NCBI RefSeq assembly: GCF_032401055.1 | Contig: NZ_CP135529.1 | Coordinates: 6,074,501-6,138,500 of the forward strand | Direction of reading: 5' to 3' | DNA length: 64,000 bases | DNA from: Tardiphaga sp. 709 | GTDB lineage: Bacteria; Pseudomonadota; Alphaproteobacteria; Rhizobiales; Xanthobacteraceae | Shown here: positions 37,871-46,360 of the stretch, piece by piece | Position numbering within the stretch: the first letter of the stretch is position 1 | How the letters are laid out: every line of letters starts with the position of its first letter | Position numbers and translations under genes: made by a program | Notes under the pieces: generated by a model | What the model saw: only the letters and a program-made list of their open reading frames with translations | What the model was told of the DNA's origin: nothing | Database searches by the model: none

Positions 37871-39424
37871 ATGAATGTCGCACAATGGCTGGCATCGTCG
37901 GCGCGTCTGCATCCGCAGGCGCCGGCGCTGCTGACCGGCACCACCGTTCAGGCTGACTACGCCACCTTCGCGCGCCGCACCGCCGCCATCGGTGCCGGCC
38001 TTGTGCGTGATTACGGCATTCAGCCTGGCGACCGCGTCGCACTGTTTGCATCAAACTGCACCGAATATCTCGAATGCATGTATGCGGTGTGGTGGATCGG
38101 CGCCGTCGTGATCCCCATTAATGCCAAGCTGCATGGCCGCGAGGCCGCATGGATCTGCGACAATGCCTGTGCGAGGCTGGCCTTTGTCGACGACGACAGC
38201 CGTGCTGCGCTTGTTCAGGTCGAGGAAGACCTGCCGACCGGCATGCAGATGCTGTCGATCGACAGCGAGACCTATCGCGAATTGCAGCATGGCGAGCCGG
38301 TCGGGATAGTGCCGCTGTCCCGCGAAGACAACAATCTCGCCTGGCTGTTCTACACCTCCGGCACCACGGGGCGGCCGAAGGGCGTGATGCTCAGCCATGG
38401 CAATCTGGTGGCCATGTCCATGTGCTATCTCGCCGATGTCGATCAGGTGCACCAGACGGACGCGATCCTCTACGCCGCGCCGATCTCGCACGGTGCCGGC
38501 CTCTATAATTTGATCCATGTCCGCATGGCTGCGCGGCACGTCGTGCCGGAGAGCCAGGGTTTCGAGCCTGAAGAAGTGCTCGATCTCGGCAAGCAACTCG
38601 GCGATGTCGCGATGTTTGCGGCGCCGACCATGGTGCGGCGCCTGGTCGATGCGGCGAAGAAGCGCGGCGAGAGCGGCGAGGGCATCCGCACCATCGTCTA
38701 TGGCGGCGGGCCGATGTATCTGGCCGACATCCGCGACGCCATCAGCACCATGGGGCAGCGCTTCGTGCAGATTTACGGCCAGGGTGAATCGCCGATGACG
38801 ATCACCTCGCTGCCGCGTGCGTTCCATGCGGATACCGAGCACCCGCGTTATCTCGAACGCCTCGCTTCGGTCGGCCCGGCGCAGAGCGTGATGTCGGTGC
38901 GGATCACCGATGCCGATGGCAAGCCTTTGCCAGTTGGCGAAACCGGCGAGGTCGAGGCCAAGGGGCCGGCGGTGATGCTCGGCTACTGGAACAATGATAA
39001 GGCCAATGCCGAGACATTGAAGGACGGCTGGCTGCGCACCGGCGATGTCGGCCGGCTCGACGAGGACGGCTTCCTCACGCTGTCTGACCGTTCCAAGGAT
39101 GTCATCATCTCCGGCGGTACCAATATCTACCCGCGCGAAGTCGAGGAGGCGCTGCTGACACATCCCGCCGTGCGGGAAGTCTCGGCCATCGGCGTGCCCG
39201 AGCCTGACTGGGGCGAGATCGTAGTGGCCTGTGTGGTGCTGGAGCCCGGCGCATCAGCCGACGATGCTGCGCTCGACGCGCATTGTCTCGCCAATATCGC
39301 CCGTTTCAAGCGCCCCAAGCGCTACGTCTATCTGGATGCGCTGCCGAAGAACAATTACGGCAAGGTGCTCAAGACCGAGCTGCGGGAGATGATGCGCGCT
39401 TCGGCGTCGGCGGGGGCCGGCTAG
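37871..39424 (+). CDS. Acyl-CoA synthetase (AMP-forming)
   Basis: A 517-aa ANL enzyme: P-loop YTSGTTGRPKG, IYGQGESPM, GWLRTGDVGRLDEDGF, DRSKDVIISGGTNIYPREVEEA and the C-terminal lysine in LPKNNYGKVLKTEL. It activates a carboxylic acid with ATP and CoA. It is distinct from the carrier-protein ligase at 1883-3451. It directly follows the thiolase and precedes a CoA-transferase, forming the acyl-CoA module. Confidence 0.9.
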   Translation: MNVAQWLASSARLHPQAPALLTGTTVQADYATFARRTAAIGAGLVRDYGIQPGDRVALFASNCTEYLECMYAVWWIGAVVIPINAKLHGREAAWICDNACARLAFVDDDSRAALVQVEEDLPTGMQMLSIDSETYRELQHGEPVGIVPLSREDNNLAWLFYTSGTTGRPKGVMLSHGNLVAMSMCYLADVDQVHQTDAILYAAPISHGAGLYNLIHVRMAARHVVPESQGFEPEEVLDLGKQLGDVAMFAAPTMVRRLVDAAKKRGESGEGIRTIVYGGGPMYLADIRDAISTMGQRFVQIYGQGESPMTITSLPRAFHADTEHPRYLERLASVGPAQSVMSVRITDADGKPLPVGETGEVEAKGPAVMLGYWNNDKANAETLKDGWLRTGDVGRLDEDGFLTLSDRSKDVIISGGTNIYPREVEEALLTHPAVREVSAIGVPEPDWGEIVVACVVLEPGASADDAALDAHCLANIARFKRPKRYVYLDALPKNNYGKVLKTELREMMRASASAGAG

Positions 39425-39568
39425 TCGTTACCACTTTGACGCGTACCGGCATCCCACGCATACGGCTCCGCGTCTGGCGCCCTTGCGTCCGCCGAACGCC
39501 TGCCGCTAAGACGAAGGCAATAGCGGCGCAGATCAGCGCCTGATCACGTTTTTCGGGAGCAAACGACT

Positions 39569-40792
39569 TTGACGGGACCACTTCACGGGATCAGGATCAT
39601 CGATATGACTTCGGTGATGATGGGGCCTTACTGCACCCAGACGCTGGGTGACTACGGCGCCGATGTGATCAAGGTGGAGTCTCCCGATGGCGATGTGGTC
39701 CGCGCAATCGGGCCGATGCGCAATCCCGGCATGGGGCCGATCTTCCTCAACACCAACCGCAACAAGCGCTGCGTCTGCATCGACCTCAAGAAGGAAGAGG
39801 GCCGCGAGGCGCTGCTGAAGCTGGTCGCGACGGCCGATGTGCTGGTCTACAATGTCCGCCCGGCGGCGATGGTGCGGCTCAATCTCGGCTATGACGCGGT
39901 GTCGAAGATCAATCCGCGCCTGATCTATGCCGGCGTGTTCGGCTTCAGCCAGGCCGGCCCCTATGCCGCCAAGCCCGCTTATGACGACCTGATCCAGGGC
40001 GCCACCGCGCTCGCGGCCCTGAATGCGCGGATCAGTCCCGACGGTGTGCCGCGCTATGTGCCGAATGCGCTGGTCGATCGTATTGTCGGCCTCAATGCGC
40101 TCGGCGCCATCCTCGCCAGCGTGGTGCATCGCGACCGCACCGGCGAGGGCCAGCGCGTCGATATTCCGATGTTCGAGACCATGGCGGGCTTCATGATGGG
40201 CGACCACATGGGCGGTCTCACCTTCGATCCGCCGCTCGACAGAGGCGGCTATGGTCGCCACCTGTCGCCGGACCGGCGGCCGTATCAGACCTCGGACGGC
40301 TATATCTGCGCCATGGTTTATAACGACAAGCAGTGGAAGAGCTTCCTCAGGCATGTCGGCCGCGAGGAACTGTTCGACGATCCGCGCTTTGCGACCTTCC
40401 CGCAGCGCATCCAGCATATCGACACGGTGAACGCTGAACTGTCGCGCATCTTCAAGACTAGGACGACGGCGGAGTGGGCGAAGCTGCTCGACGAGGCCGA
40501 CGTGCCGTCGACGCCAATGCATACGCTCGAAAGCATGATGCAGGATCCGCATATGCTGGCGACCGACTTCTTCCAGCAGGTCGAGCATCCGACCGAAGGC
40601 GCGGTGCGCAACATGAAGGTCGCCGCCACCTGGTCGAAGACGCCGGTCGATCTGTCGCGTCTTGCCTCGCATCTCGGCGAGCAGAATGCCGAGGTGCTGG
40701 CCGAGGTTGGCTATACGCCCGATCAGATCGAGAAAATGCACAAGGACGGCGTGCTCAAACAGGCCGCCATCCCGGATACGTCGGAGCTATAA
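39569..40792 (+). CDS. CaiB/BaiF family (class III) CoA-transferase, second copy
   Basis: A 407-aa protein with a TTG start at 39569 (GGGAGC upstream). HGIRIIDMTSVMMGPYCTQTL, GDYGADVIKVESP, NRNKRCVCIDLKK, DVLVYNVRPAAMVRLN, and PNALVDRIVGLNALG around the catalytic Asp. Same length as the copy at 33796 but clearly diverged, so different substrates are likely. It is 3 bp upstream of the acyl-CoA dehydrogenase. Confidence 0.9.
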   Translation: MTGPLHGIRIIDMTSVMMGPYCTQTLGDYGADVIKVESPDGDVVRAIGPMRNPGMGPIFLNTNRNKRCVCIDLKKEEGREALLKLVATADVLVYNVRPAAMVRLNLGYDAVSKINPRLIYAGVFGFSQAGPYAAKPAYDDLIQGATALAALNARISPDGVPRYVPNALVDRIVGLNALGAILASVVHRDRTGEGQRVDIPMFETMAGFMMGDHMGGLTFDPPLDRGGYGRHLSPDRRPYQTSDGYICAMVYNDKQWKSFLRHVGREELFDDPRFATFPQRIQHIDTVNAELSRIFKTRTTAEWAKLLDEADVPSTPMHTLESMMQDPHMLATDFFQQVEHPTEGAVRNMKVAATWSKTPVDLSRLASHLGEQNAEVLAEVGYTPDQIEKMHKDGVLKQAAIPDTSEL

Positions 40793-40795
40793 CGC

Positions 40796-41962
40796 ATGGA
40801 CTTCGCCCTCGACGCCAACCAGGAATCCATCCGCGACGCTATCGAGAAGATTTGCGCGCGCTTCGACGATGCCTATTGGCTCAAGAAGGACAAGGAGGGC
40901 GGTTTCCCCATCGACTTCCACAAGGCGATGGCCGATGCCGGCTGGCTCGGCATCTGTATTCCCGAGGAATATGGCGGCTCGGGCTTGGGGATCACCGAGG
41001 CGGCGATCATGATGCGGGCGATTTCCGAATCCGGCGCGGGCATGTCGGGTGCGTCAGCCGTGCATATGAATGTGTTCGGCCTCAACCCCGTCGTGGTGTT
41101 CGGCACGCCCGAACAGTGTGCGCGCATGCTGCCGCCGATCGTGGACGGCACCGAGAAATCCTGCTTCGCGGTGACCGAGCCGAACACGGGCCTCAACACC
41201 ACACAGCTCAAGACTCGCGCCGTGCGCAAGGGCGATCGCTACATCGTCAATGGTCAGAAAGTCTGGATCTCCACCGCGCAGGTCGCCGAAAAAATCCTGT
41301 TGCTGGCGCGCACCACGCCGCTGGAAGACGTCAAGAGCCCGACGCATGGGCTTAGCCTGTTCTACACGGATCTCGATCGGTCCAAGATCGCCGTGCACGA
41401 GATCGAGAAGCTCGGCCGCAAGGCCGTCGACTCCAATGAGCTGTTCATTGCCGATTTCGAGATTCCGCTGGAGGATCGCATCGGCGAGGAGGGCCACGGC
41501 TTCGAATATATCCTGCACGGCATGAACCCCGAGCGCATCCTGATCGCCGCGGAAGCCGTCGGTCTCGGCAAGGCTGCACTGAGGAAGGCGGCTGACTATG
41601 CCAAGGTGCGCAACGTGTTCAACCGTCCGATCGGCCAGAACCAGGCGATCCAGCATCCCCTGGCGAAGAACTGGATGGAGCTCGAGGCTGCCTGGCTGAT
41701 GGTGCTGTCGGCCGGCTGGCAATATGATCAGGGACTGCCCTGTGGTCCTGCGGCGAATTCGGCAAAGTATCTCGCAGGCGAAGCCGGCTATCATGCCTGC
41801 GAGCAGGCGGTGATGACCCATGGCGGGTTTGGCTATGCCAAGGAATATCATGTGGAGCGATACCTCAGGGAGTCATTGATCCCGCGCATCGCCCCGATCA
41901 GCCGCGAACTGATCCTAAGCTTCATCGCCGAGAAGGCGCTCGGTTTGCCGAAGTCGTATTGA
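40796..41962 (+). CDS. Acyl-CoA dehydrogenase
   Basis: A 388-aa FAD-dependent dehydrogenase: LGICIPEEYGGSGLGITEA, CFAVTEPNTGLNTTQLKT (flavin-binding), VNGQKVWISTA, IGQNQAIQHPLAKNWMELEA and MTHGGFGYAKEYHVERYLRE. It introduces a C2-C3 double bond in an acyl-CoA. It is followed by a palindromic repeat and then the second thiolase. Confidence 0.92.
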   Translation: MDFALDANQESIRDAIEKICARFDDAYWLKKDKEGGFPIDFHKAMADAGWLGICIPEEYGGSGLGITEAAIMMRAISESGAGMSGASAVHMNVFGLNPVVVFGTPEQCARMLPPIVDGTEKSCFAVTEPNTGLNTTQLKTRAVRKGDRYIVNGQKVWISTAQVAEKILLLARTTPLEDVKSPTHGLSLFYTDLDRSKIAVHEIEKLGRKAVDSNELFIADFEIPLEDRIGEEGHGFEYILHGMNPERILIAAEAVGLGKAALRKAADYAKVRNVFNRPIGQNQAIQHPLAKNWMELEAAWLMVLSAGWQYDQGLPCGPAANSAKYLAGEAGYHACEQAVMTHGGFGYAKEYHVERYLRESLIPRIAPISRELILSFIAEKALGLPKSY

Positions 41963-41990
41963 TGCGTGATCGCGCCAACACACTCAGCAT

Positions 41991-42108
41991 GTCGTCCCCG
42001 CGAAGGCGGGGACCCATAACCTCCGAGTTTGTAGTGAGGCGCTGTGGTTACGGCCGCGTTCTAACTTCGCTTCCCGAGGCTATGGGTCCCCGCCTCCGCG
42101 GGGACGAC
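41991..42108. repeat. REP-like palindromic repeat (second copy)
   Basis: Left arm 41991-42018 and right arm 42081-42108 are 28-bp inverted repeats with one mismatch. The left arm is identical over its whole length to that at 32419-32446. The loop sequence differs between the copies. Confidence 0.9.
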
Positions 42109-42128
42109 AATCGAGTTTGGAGCGACGC

Positions 42129-43265
42129 ATGAGCTACATCACCGGCGTCGGTCTTCTCCCTTACGGCAAGCACGAGGGCTCATCGACCATCGACCTGATG
42201 AGCCGCGCCGCCGAGTTGGCGCTCGCTGATGCCGGCCTCAAGCGTGGCGACATCGACGGCTTCCTGTGCGGCTATTCCACCACCATGCCGCACATCATGC
42301 TGGCCACCGTGTTCGCCGAGCATTTCGGCATCACGCCGTCTTACGCCCATGCCATCCAGGTTGGCGGCGCCACCGGCATGGCGATGGCGATGCTGGCGCA
42401 TCAGCTGGTCGAGGGCGGCGTCGCCAGACATGTCCTCGTCGTCGGTGGCGAGAACCGGCTCACTGGCCAGAGCCGCGACGCCTCGATCCAGGCGCTCGCA
42501 CAGGTGGGGCACCCCATCTACGAAGTGCCGCTTGGCCCGACGATCCCGGCCTATTACGGTCTCGTTGCTAACCGCTACATGCATGAATATGGCGTGACGC
42601 AGGAAGACCTCGCCGAGTTCGCCGTGCTGATGCGCCAGCACGCGATGACCCATCCCGGTGCCCAATTCCACGACCCGATCACCGTCGCTGACGTGATGGC
42701 CTCGAAGACCATCGCGACACCGCTGAAGCTGCTCGACTGCTGCCCGGTGTCCGACGGCGGGGCGGCCTTCGTCGTCAGCTATGAGCCGACGAGCCCGACG
42801 AAAATCCGCGTGCGCGGCGCCGCACAGGCGCATACCCATCAGCACATCACCGCGGCACCGGCGTTGTCCGAACTCGGCGCCGAGATCGCCGTTGCTCGTG
42901 CGAAGAAGGCGACGGGTATGGAGATCTCCGACGTCCGCTACGCCGCGGTCTATGACAGCTTCACCATCACGCTGGCGATGTTGCTGGAAGACCTCGGTCT
43001 TGCCGGCCGCGGCGAGGCGGCGGCACGGGTACGCGCCGGTCATTTCAGTCAGCATGGCGCGATGCCGCTCAACACCCATGGCGGTCTTCTCAGCTACGGT
43101 CATTGCGGCGTCGGTGGTGCCATGGCGCATCTGGTCGAGACACATCTGCAGATGACGGGCCGGGCAGGCAATCGCCAGGTCAAGGATGCGTCCGTCGCGC
43201 TGCTGCATGGCGACGGGGGCGTGCTGTCGTCCCATGTCAGTATGTTCCTGGAGCGCGTGTCATGA
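42129..43265 (+). CDS. Thiolase-fold protein lacking the nucleophilic cysteine
   Basis: A 378-aa protein, start ATG 42129 after GGAGCG. It has the SCP2-thiolase fold, but the nucleophile motif is IQVGGATGMAMAM (Gly where thiolases have Cys). The loop GGLLSYGHCGVGG stands for the usual GHPIGATG. It is followed by a DUF35 protein with a 4-bp overlap. Thiolase-like/DUF35 pairs are known to act as aldolases or acyltransferase complexes, for example Ltp2-ChsH2 in steroid side-chain loss. A retro-aldol or other C-C cleavage of an acyl-CoA is therefore a reasonable inference. Confidence 0.85.
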   Translation: MSYITGVGLLPYGKHEGSSTIDLMSRAAELALADAGLKRGDIDGFLCGYSTTMPHIMLATVFAEHFGITPSYAHAIQVGGATGMAMAMLAHQLVEGGVARHVLVVGGENRLTGQSRDASIQALAQVGHPIYEVPLGPTIPAYYGLVANRYMHEYGVTQEDLAEFAVLMRQHAMTHPGAQFHDPITVADVMASKTIATPLKLLDCCPVSDGGAAFVVSYEPTSPTKIRVRGAAQAHTHQHITAAPALSELGAEIAVARAKKATGMEISDVRYAAVYDSFTITLAMLLEDLGLAGRGEAAARVRAGHFSQHGAMPLNTHGGLLSYGHCGVGGAMAHLVETHLQMTGRAGNRQVKDASVALLHGDGGVLSSHVSMFLERVS

Positions 43266-43672
43266 GCGAGCTCAAGCCTGCCGCCGACTGGACCACCGGG
43301 ACTGAAGCTATCGGCTATCAGTCCTGCCGCGCCTGCAAATCGATCCAGTATTTCCGTCGCAGTTTTTGCGCGGCCTGCGGGTCGCCCGATCTGGACGACA
43401 AGCAAGCGAGCGGCGAGGGCACCGTCTATGCGACATCGCTCGTACTGCGCGCCGGAACGCCGGAAGCGCGCGAGCACGTGCCCTACAATATTTTGCTTAT
43501 CGACACCGCCGAAGGCTTTCGCATGATGGCCCACGGTGCTAACGATCTCGTCATCGGCGACAAGGTAAAAGCCGGCTATCGGCGATTCACCGGCCGCCTC
43601 GTACCGTTCTTCGAAAGGACTTCGACAGAGCGTGGTGTTCAAGGGGGAGTGACCCAAAACGCCGTGCCGTAG
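43262..43672 (+). CDS. DUF35 OB-fold zinc-ribbon protein
   Basis: A 136-aa protein: N-terminal rubredoxin-like zinc ribbon (YQSCRACKSIQYF ... SFCAACGSPDL, four Cys) followed by an OB fold (GTVYATSLVLRAG, VPYNILLIDTAEGFRMMAH, IGDKVKAGYRRF). The start codon overlaps the thiolase stop (ATGA). DUF35 proteins partner thiolase-like subunits and place the CoA substrate. The stop codon lies inside the palindromic repeat at 43667-43708. Confidence 0.9.
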   Translation: MSELKPAADWTTGTEAIGYQSCRACKSIQYFRRSFCAACGSPDLDDKQASGEGTVYATSLVLRAGTPEAREHVPYNILLIDTAEGFRMMAHGANDLVIGDKVKAGYRRFTGRLVPFFERTSTERGVQGGVTQNAVP

Positions 43673-43708
43673 GATGGGTTGAGCGTCTTCGCGAAACCCA
43701 TCCTACGG
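43667..43708. repeat. Short palindromic repeat, 14-bp inverted arms
   Basis: CCGTAGGATGGGTT (43667-43680) and AACCCATCCTACGG (43695-43708) form a perfect hairpin overlapping the DUF35 stop codon. It lies between two convergent genes. This is a common intergenic repeat type in Bradyrhizobium relatives and could serve as a transcription end. Confidence 0.85.
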
Positions 43709-43724
43709 CCTAGGCGCTTGTAGC

Positions 43725-44852
43725 CTAGAACGTCACCACGCCGCGGATCGACTCCCCTGATTTCATCAGATCAAACCCCTTGTTGATGTCGCTCAGCGGC
43801 ATCACGTGGGTGATCATCGGGTCGATCTGGATCTTGCCCTGCATGTACCAGTCGACGATCTTCGGCACATCGGTGCGGCCGCGGGCGCCGCCGAATGCCG
43901 AGCCGCGCCAGACGCGGCCGGTCACGAGCTGGAACGGACGCGTCGAAATCTCCGCGCCGGCAGGCGCCACGCCGATGACGATGGATTCGCCCCAGCCACG
44001 GTGGCAGGCTTCCAGCGCCTGACGCATCACCGTGACGTTGCCGGTGCAGTCGAAGGTGTAGTCGGCGCCGCCGATCTGGTCTGCACCGCGTTTGGTCATG
44101 TCGATGAGATGCGGGACCAGATCCTTGCCGAGCTCCTTCGGATTGACGAAGTGCGTCATGCCGAAGCGTTCGCCCCAGGCCTTGCGGTCATTGTTGATGT
44201 CGACGCCGATGATCATGTCGGCGCCGGCAAGGCGCAGGCCCTGCAGCACGTTGAGGCCGATGCCGCCGAGCCCGAACACGATGGCCTTGGCGCCTTGCTC
44301 GACCTTGGCGGTGTTGAACACCGCACCGATGCCGGTGGTGACGCCGCAGCCGATATAGCAGACCTTGTCGAATGGCGCGTCCTCGCGGATTTTCGCCACC
44401 GCGATCTCCGGCAGCACCGTGTAATTGGCGAAGGTCGAGGTCCCCATATAGTGGTGAACAGGCTTGCCCTCGAGCGAGAAGCGCGAGGTGCCGTCGGGCA
44501 TCAAGCCCTGTCCCTGCGTCGCGCGAATGGACGTGCAGAGATTGGTCTTGCGCGACAGGCATGACGGGCACTGGCGGCATTCCGGCGTGTAGAGCGGGAT
44601 GACATGGTCACCCTTCTTCACGGAGGTGACGCCGCGGCCGACATCGACGACGACGCCGGCGCCTTCATGGCCGAGGATCGCCGGAAACAGACCTTCGGGA
44701 TCGGCGCCGGACAGCGTGAACTCGTCGGTGTGGCAGATGCCGGTGGCCTTGATCTCGATCAGCACTTCGCCGTCGCGTGGGCCTTCGAGCTGAACGGTGG
44801 TGATCTCCAGCGGCTTGCCGGCACTGACGGCAACGGCGGCGCGAACGTCCAT
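43725..44852 (-). CDS. S-(hydroxymethyl)glutathione dehydrogenase / class III alcohol dehydrogenase
   Basis: A 375-aa zinc-dependent dehydrogenase, start ATG 44852 after GAAGGAA. Catalytic zinc residues in KATGICHTDEFTLSG and LGHEGAGVV; structural zinc cysteines in PECRQCPSCLSRKTNLC; later YIGCGVTTGIGAV and the NAD site VFGLGGIGLNVL, with IGVDINNDRK. It oxidises formaldehyde bound to glutathione (and reduces S-nitrosoglutathione). No lactonase or GFA gene is adjacent. Confidence 0.93.
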   Translation of the reverse strand: MDVRAAVAVSAGKPLEITTVQLEGPRDGEVLIEIKATGICHTDEFTLSGADPEGLFPAILGHEGAGVVVDVGRGVTSVKKGDHVIPLYTPECRQCPSCLSRKTNLCTSIRATQGQGLMPDGTSRFSLEGKPVHHYMGTSTFANYTVLPEIAVAKIREDAPFDKVCYIGCGVTTGIGAVFNTAKVEQGAKAIVFGLGGIGLNVLQGLRLAGADMIIGVDINNDRKAWGERFGMTHFVNPKELGKDLVPHLIDMTKRGADQIGGADYTFDCTGNVTVMRQALEACHRGWGESIVIGVAPAGAEISTRPFQLVTGRVWRGSAFGGARGRTDVPKIVDWYMQGKIQIDPMITHVMPLSDINKGFDLMKSGESIRGVVTF

Positions 44853-44953
44853 GGCAAATTCCTTCGATAATGGTCTCGGTGTCGTGATGTCAGGCGGCAG
44901 GTCCGCGCAAACAGCCATTGCCGCTTAGCACATGATGGGGCAGTGAGCAGCCC

Positions 44954-45841
44954 ATGAAACAGGTTCAGAAAAGCGATCTTGAAATCCTGATCGGACGCGC
45001 CGCACCCATCGTCTTCGTGCTGCTGTGGAGCACCGGTTTCATCGGCACCAAATATGTGCTGAACGGCGCTGAACCTCTGACCTATCTGACCGTGCGCATG
45101 ATGCTGGTGATCGCGATCATGGCGGTGATCGTCGCATGGGTGCGACCGGCGTGGCCGGATCGCGCGGGCATCGGCCACAGCATCGTCGCCGGGCTGCTGG
45201 TGCAGGGGCTTTATCTCGCCGGTACCGTGTTTGCGGTCGCGCACGAGGTCCCGGTCGGTCTGTCGGCACTGATCCCGGGTCTGCAGCCGATCCTCACCTC
45301 GATCCTCGCCAGTCGGTTTCTCGGCGAGCGCGTCACGCCGCTGCAATGGGGCGGGGTGGCGCTCGGCCTCGCCGGCGTGTTGCTGATCCTGCATGGTCGG
45401 CCGATGGCGGGCGAGGCGGGCTGGGGATGGTTTGCGTCCGGCGTTTCGCTGATCACGATCACCGTCGGCACGCTCTATCAGAAGCGCTATTGCGGCGGCA
45501 TCGACTGGCGCACCGGCAGCTTCATCCAGCAACTCGCAGCTTTGGTGTTGTTCGGTATCGGCGCGTGGGCCCTTGAGACCAATGTGATCCACTGGTCGGC
45601 GGAGTTCGTGCTGTCGGTGGTGTGGCTCGCGGTGGTGCTGTCGATCGGTACCGTCGGGCTGCTCTACTGGCTGCTGCGCCGCCAGGCCTCGAGCCAGGTG
45701 GCAAGCCTGTTCTATCTGGTGCCGGCCGTGACGGCGCTGATGGCGTTCGTTCTGTTCGGCGAAAAGCTCGATGCCGTCGCCATCATCGGCATGATTGCCT
45801 GCGGCGCTGCGGTATTGCTGGTCAACCGCGCCAGGGCCTGA
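44954..45841 (+). CDS. EamA/DMT-family transporter
   Basis: A 295-aa protein with about ten hydrophobic segments and the duplicated EamA arrangement (VLLWSTGFIGTKYVLNGAEP; ALIPGLQPILTSILASRFLGER; YLVPAVTALMAFVLFGEKLD). These drug/metabolite exporters move small metabolites such as amino acids; the substrate is unknown. A hairpin follows at 45875-45906. Confidence 0.88.
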   Translation: MKQVQKSDLEILIGRAAPIVFVLLWSTGFIGTKYVLNGAEPLTYLTVRMMLVIAIMAVIVAWVRPAWPDRAGIGHSIVAGLLVQGLYLAGTVFAVAHEVPVGLSALIPGLQPILTSILASRFLGERVTPLQWGGVALGLAGVLLILHGRPMAGEAGWGWFASGVSLITITVGTLYQKRYCGGIDWRTGSFIQQLAALVLFGIGAWALETNVIHWSAEFVLSVVWLAVVLSIGTVGLLYWLLRRQASSQVASLFYLVPAVTALMAFVLFGEKLDAVAIIGMIACGAAVLLVNRARA

Positions 45842-45874
45842 CGCCATCCTGCGTCAATCCAGACCCCGGACATG

Positions 45875-45906
45875 AAAAAGCCTCCGGGCTTGGACCCGGA
45901 GGCTTT
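45875..45906. terminator. Bidirectional terminator between exporter and histone-like gene
   Basis: GCCTCCGGG (45880-45888) pairs with CCCGGAGGC (45895-45903). A run of five A on the left reads as five T for the minus strand, so it chiefly ends the histone-like gene; TTT on the right gives weak use on the plus strand. Confidence 0.75.
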
Positions 45907-45923
45907 CACATCTGCGAAGAAGC

Positions 45924-46286
45924 TTACTTCTTCTTGGCAGCCTTCTTGGCCTTCTTGGCCTTCTTCGGAGCGGCCTTCTTGGCGGCCTTCTTCACGGTCT
46001 TCTTGGCAGCCTTCTTCACGGTCTTCTTGGCGGCCTTCTTGACGGTCTTCTTCACTGCTTTCTTAGCCATTGGTCTCGCTTTCTGGGTTTTCTTCTTTGA
46101 AGATTTCTTCGCAGAAGTTTTCTTGGTGGACTTCTTCGTCTTCTTAGCCGGGGTCACTTTCTTTGCGACTTTCTTTGCGGCCTTCTTGACCTTCTTCGCC
46201 ACCGTGGTGGCGACTTCCTTAGTCGCTTCGGCTGCGCTGCTAAGCGCGTCCGTCACTTGCTCCAGGACAGGAGTGTCGTCGTTCAT
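45924..46286 (-). CDS. Lysine-rich histone H1-like protein
   Basis: A 120-aa protein, start ATG 46286 after GGGGGAT (in-frame ATGs at 46301 and 46364 also exist). An acidic/polar N-terminus (NDDTPVLEQVTDALSSAAE) leads into a tail made almost only of Lys, Ala, Val and Thr, with repeats of the type KKTVKKAAKKTVKK. This resembles the C-terminal tail of histone H1 and AlgP/Hc1-like nucleoid proteins. It likely binds DNA electrostatically. It is separate from the photolyase gene 74 bp upstream. Such low-complexity genes can change repeat number between strains. Confidence 0.8.
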   Translation of the reverse strand: MNDDTPVLEQVTDALSSAAEATKEVATTVAKKVKKAAKKVAKKVTPAKKTKKSTKKTSAKKSSKKKTQKARPMAKKAVKKTVKKAAKKTVKKAAKKTVKKAAKKAAPKKAKKAKKAAKKK

Positions 46287-46360
46287 AGTATCCCCCAACA
46301 TTGTCGACTTTTTCACGTTAGTCCGATTCGGGCGCGTGTTGAAGGGTGTGTGATCGACAG

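Noticed and set aside
32419..42108. Paired palindromes as ends of an insertion sequence or composite transposon
   Set aside because: No transposase gene lies between, and no target duplication is visible; they fit intergenic REP-like repeats.
45924..46286. Repeated AAGAAG-like units suspected to be a tandem DNA repeat or CRISPR
   Set aside because: The periodicity follows Lys/Ala codons of a histone-like protein; no spacers are present.
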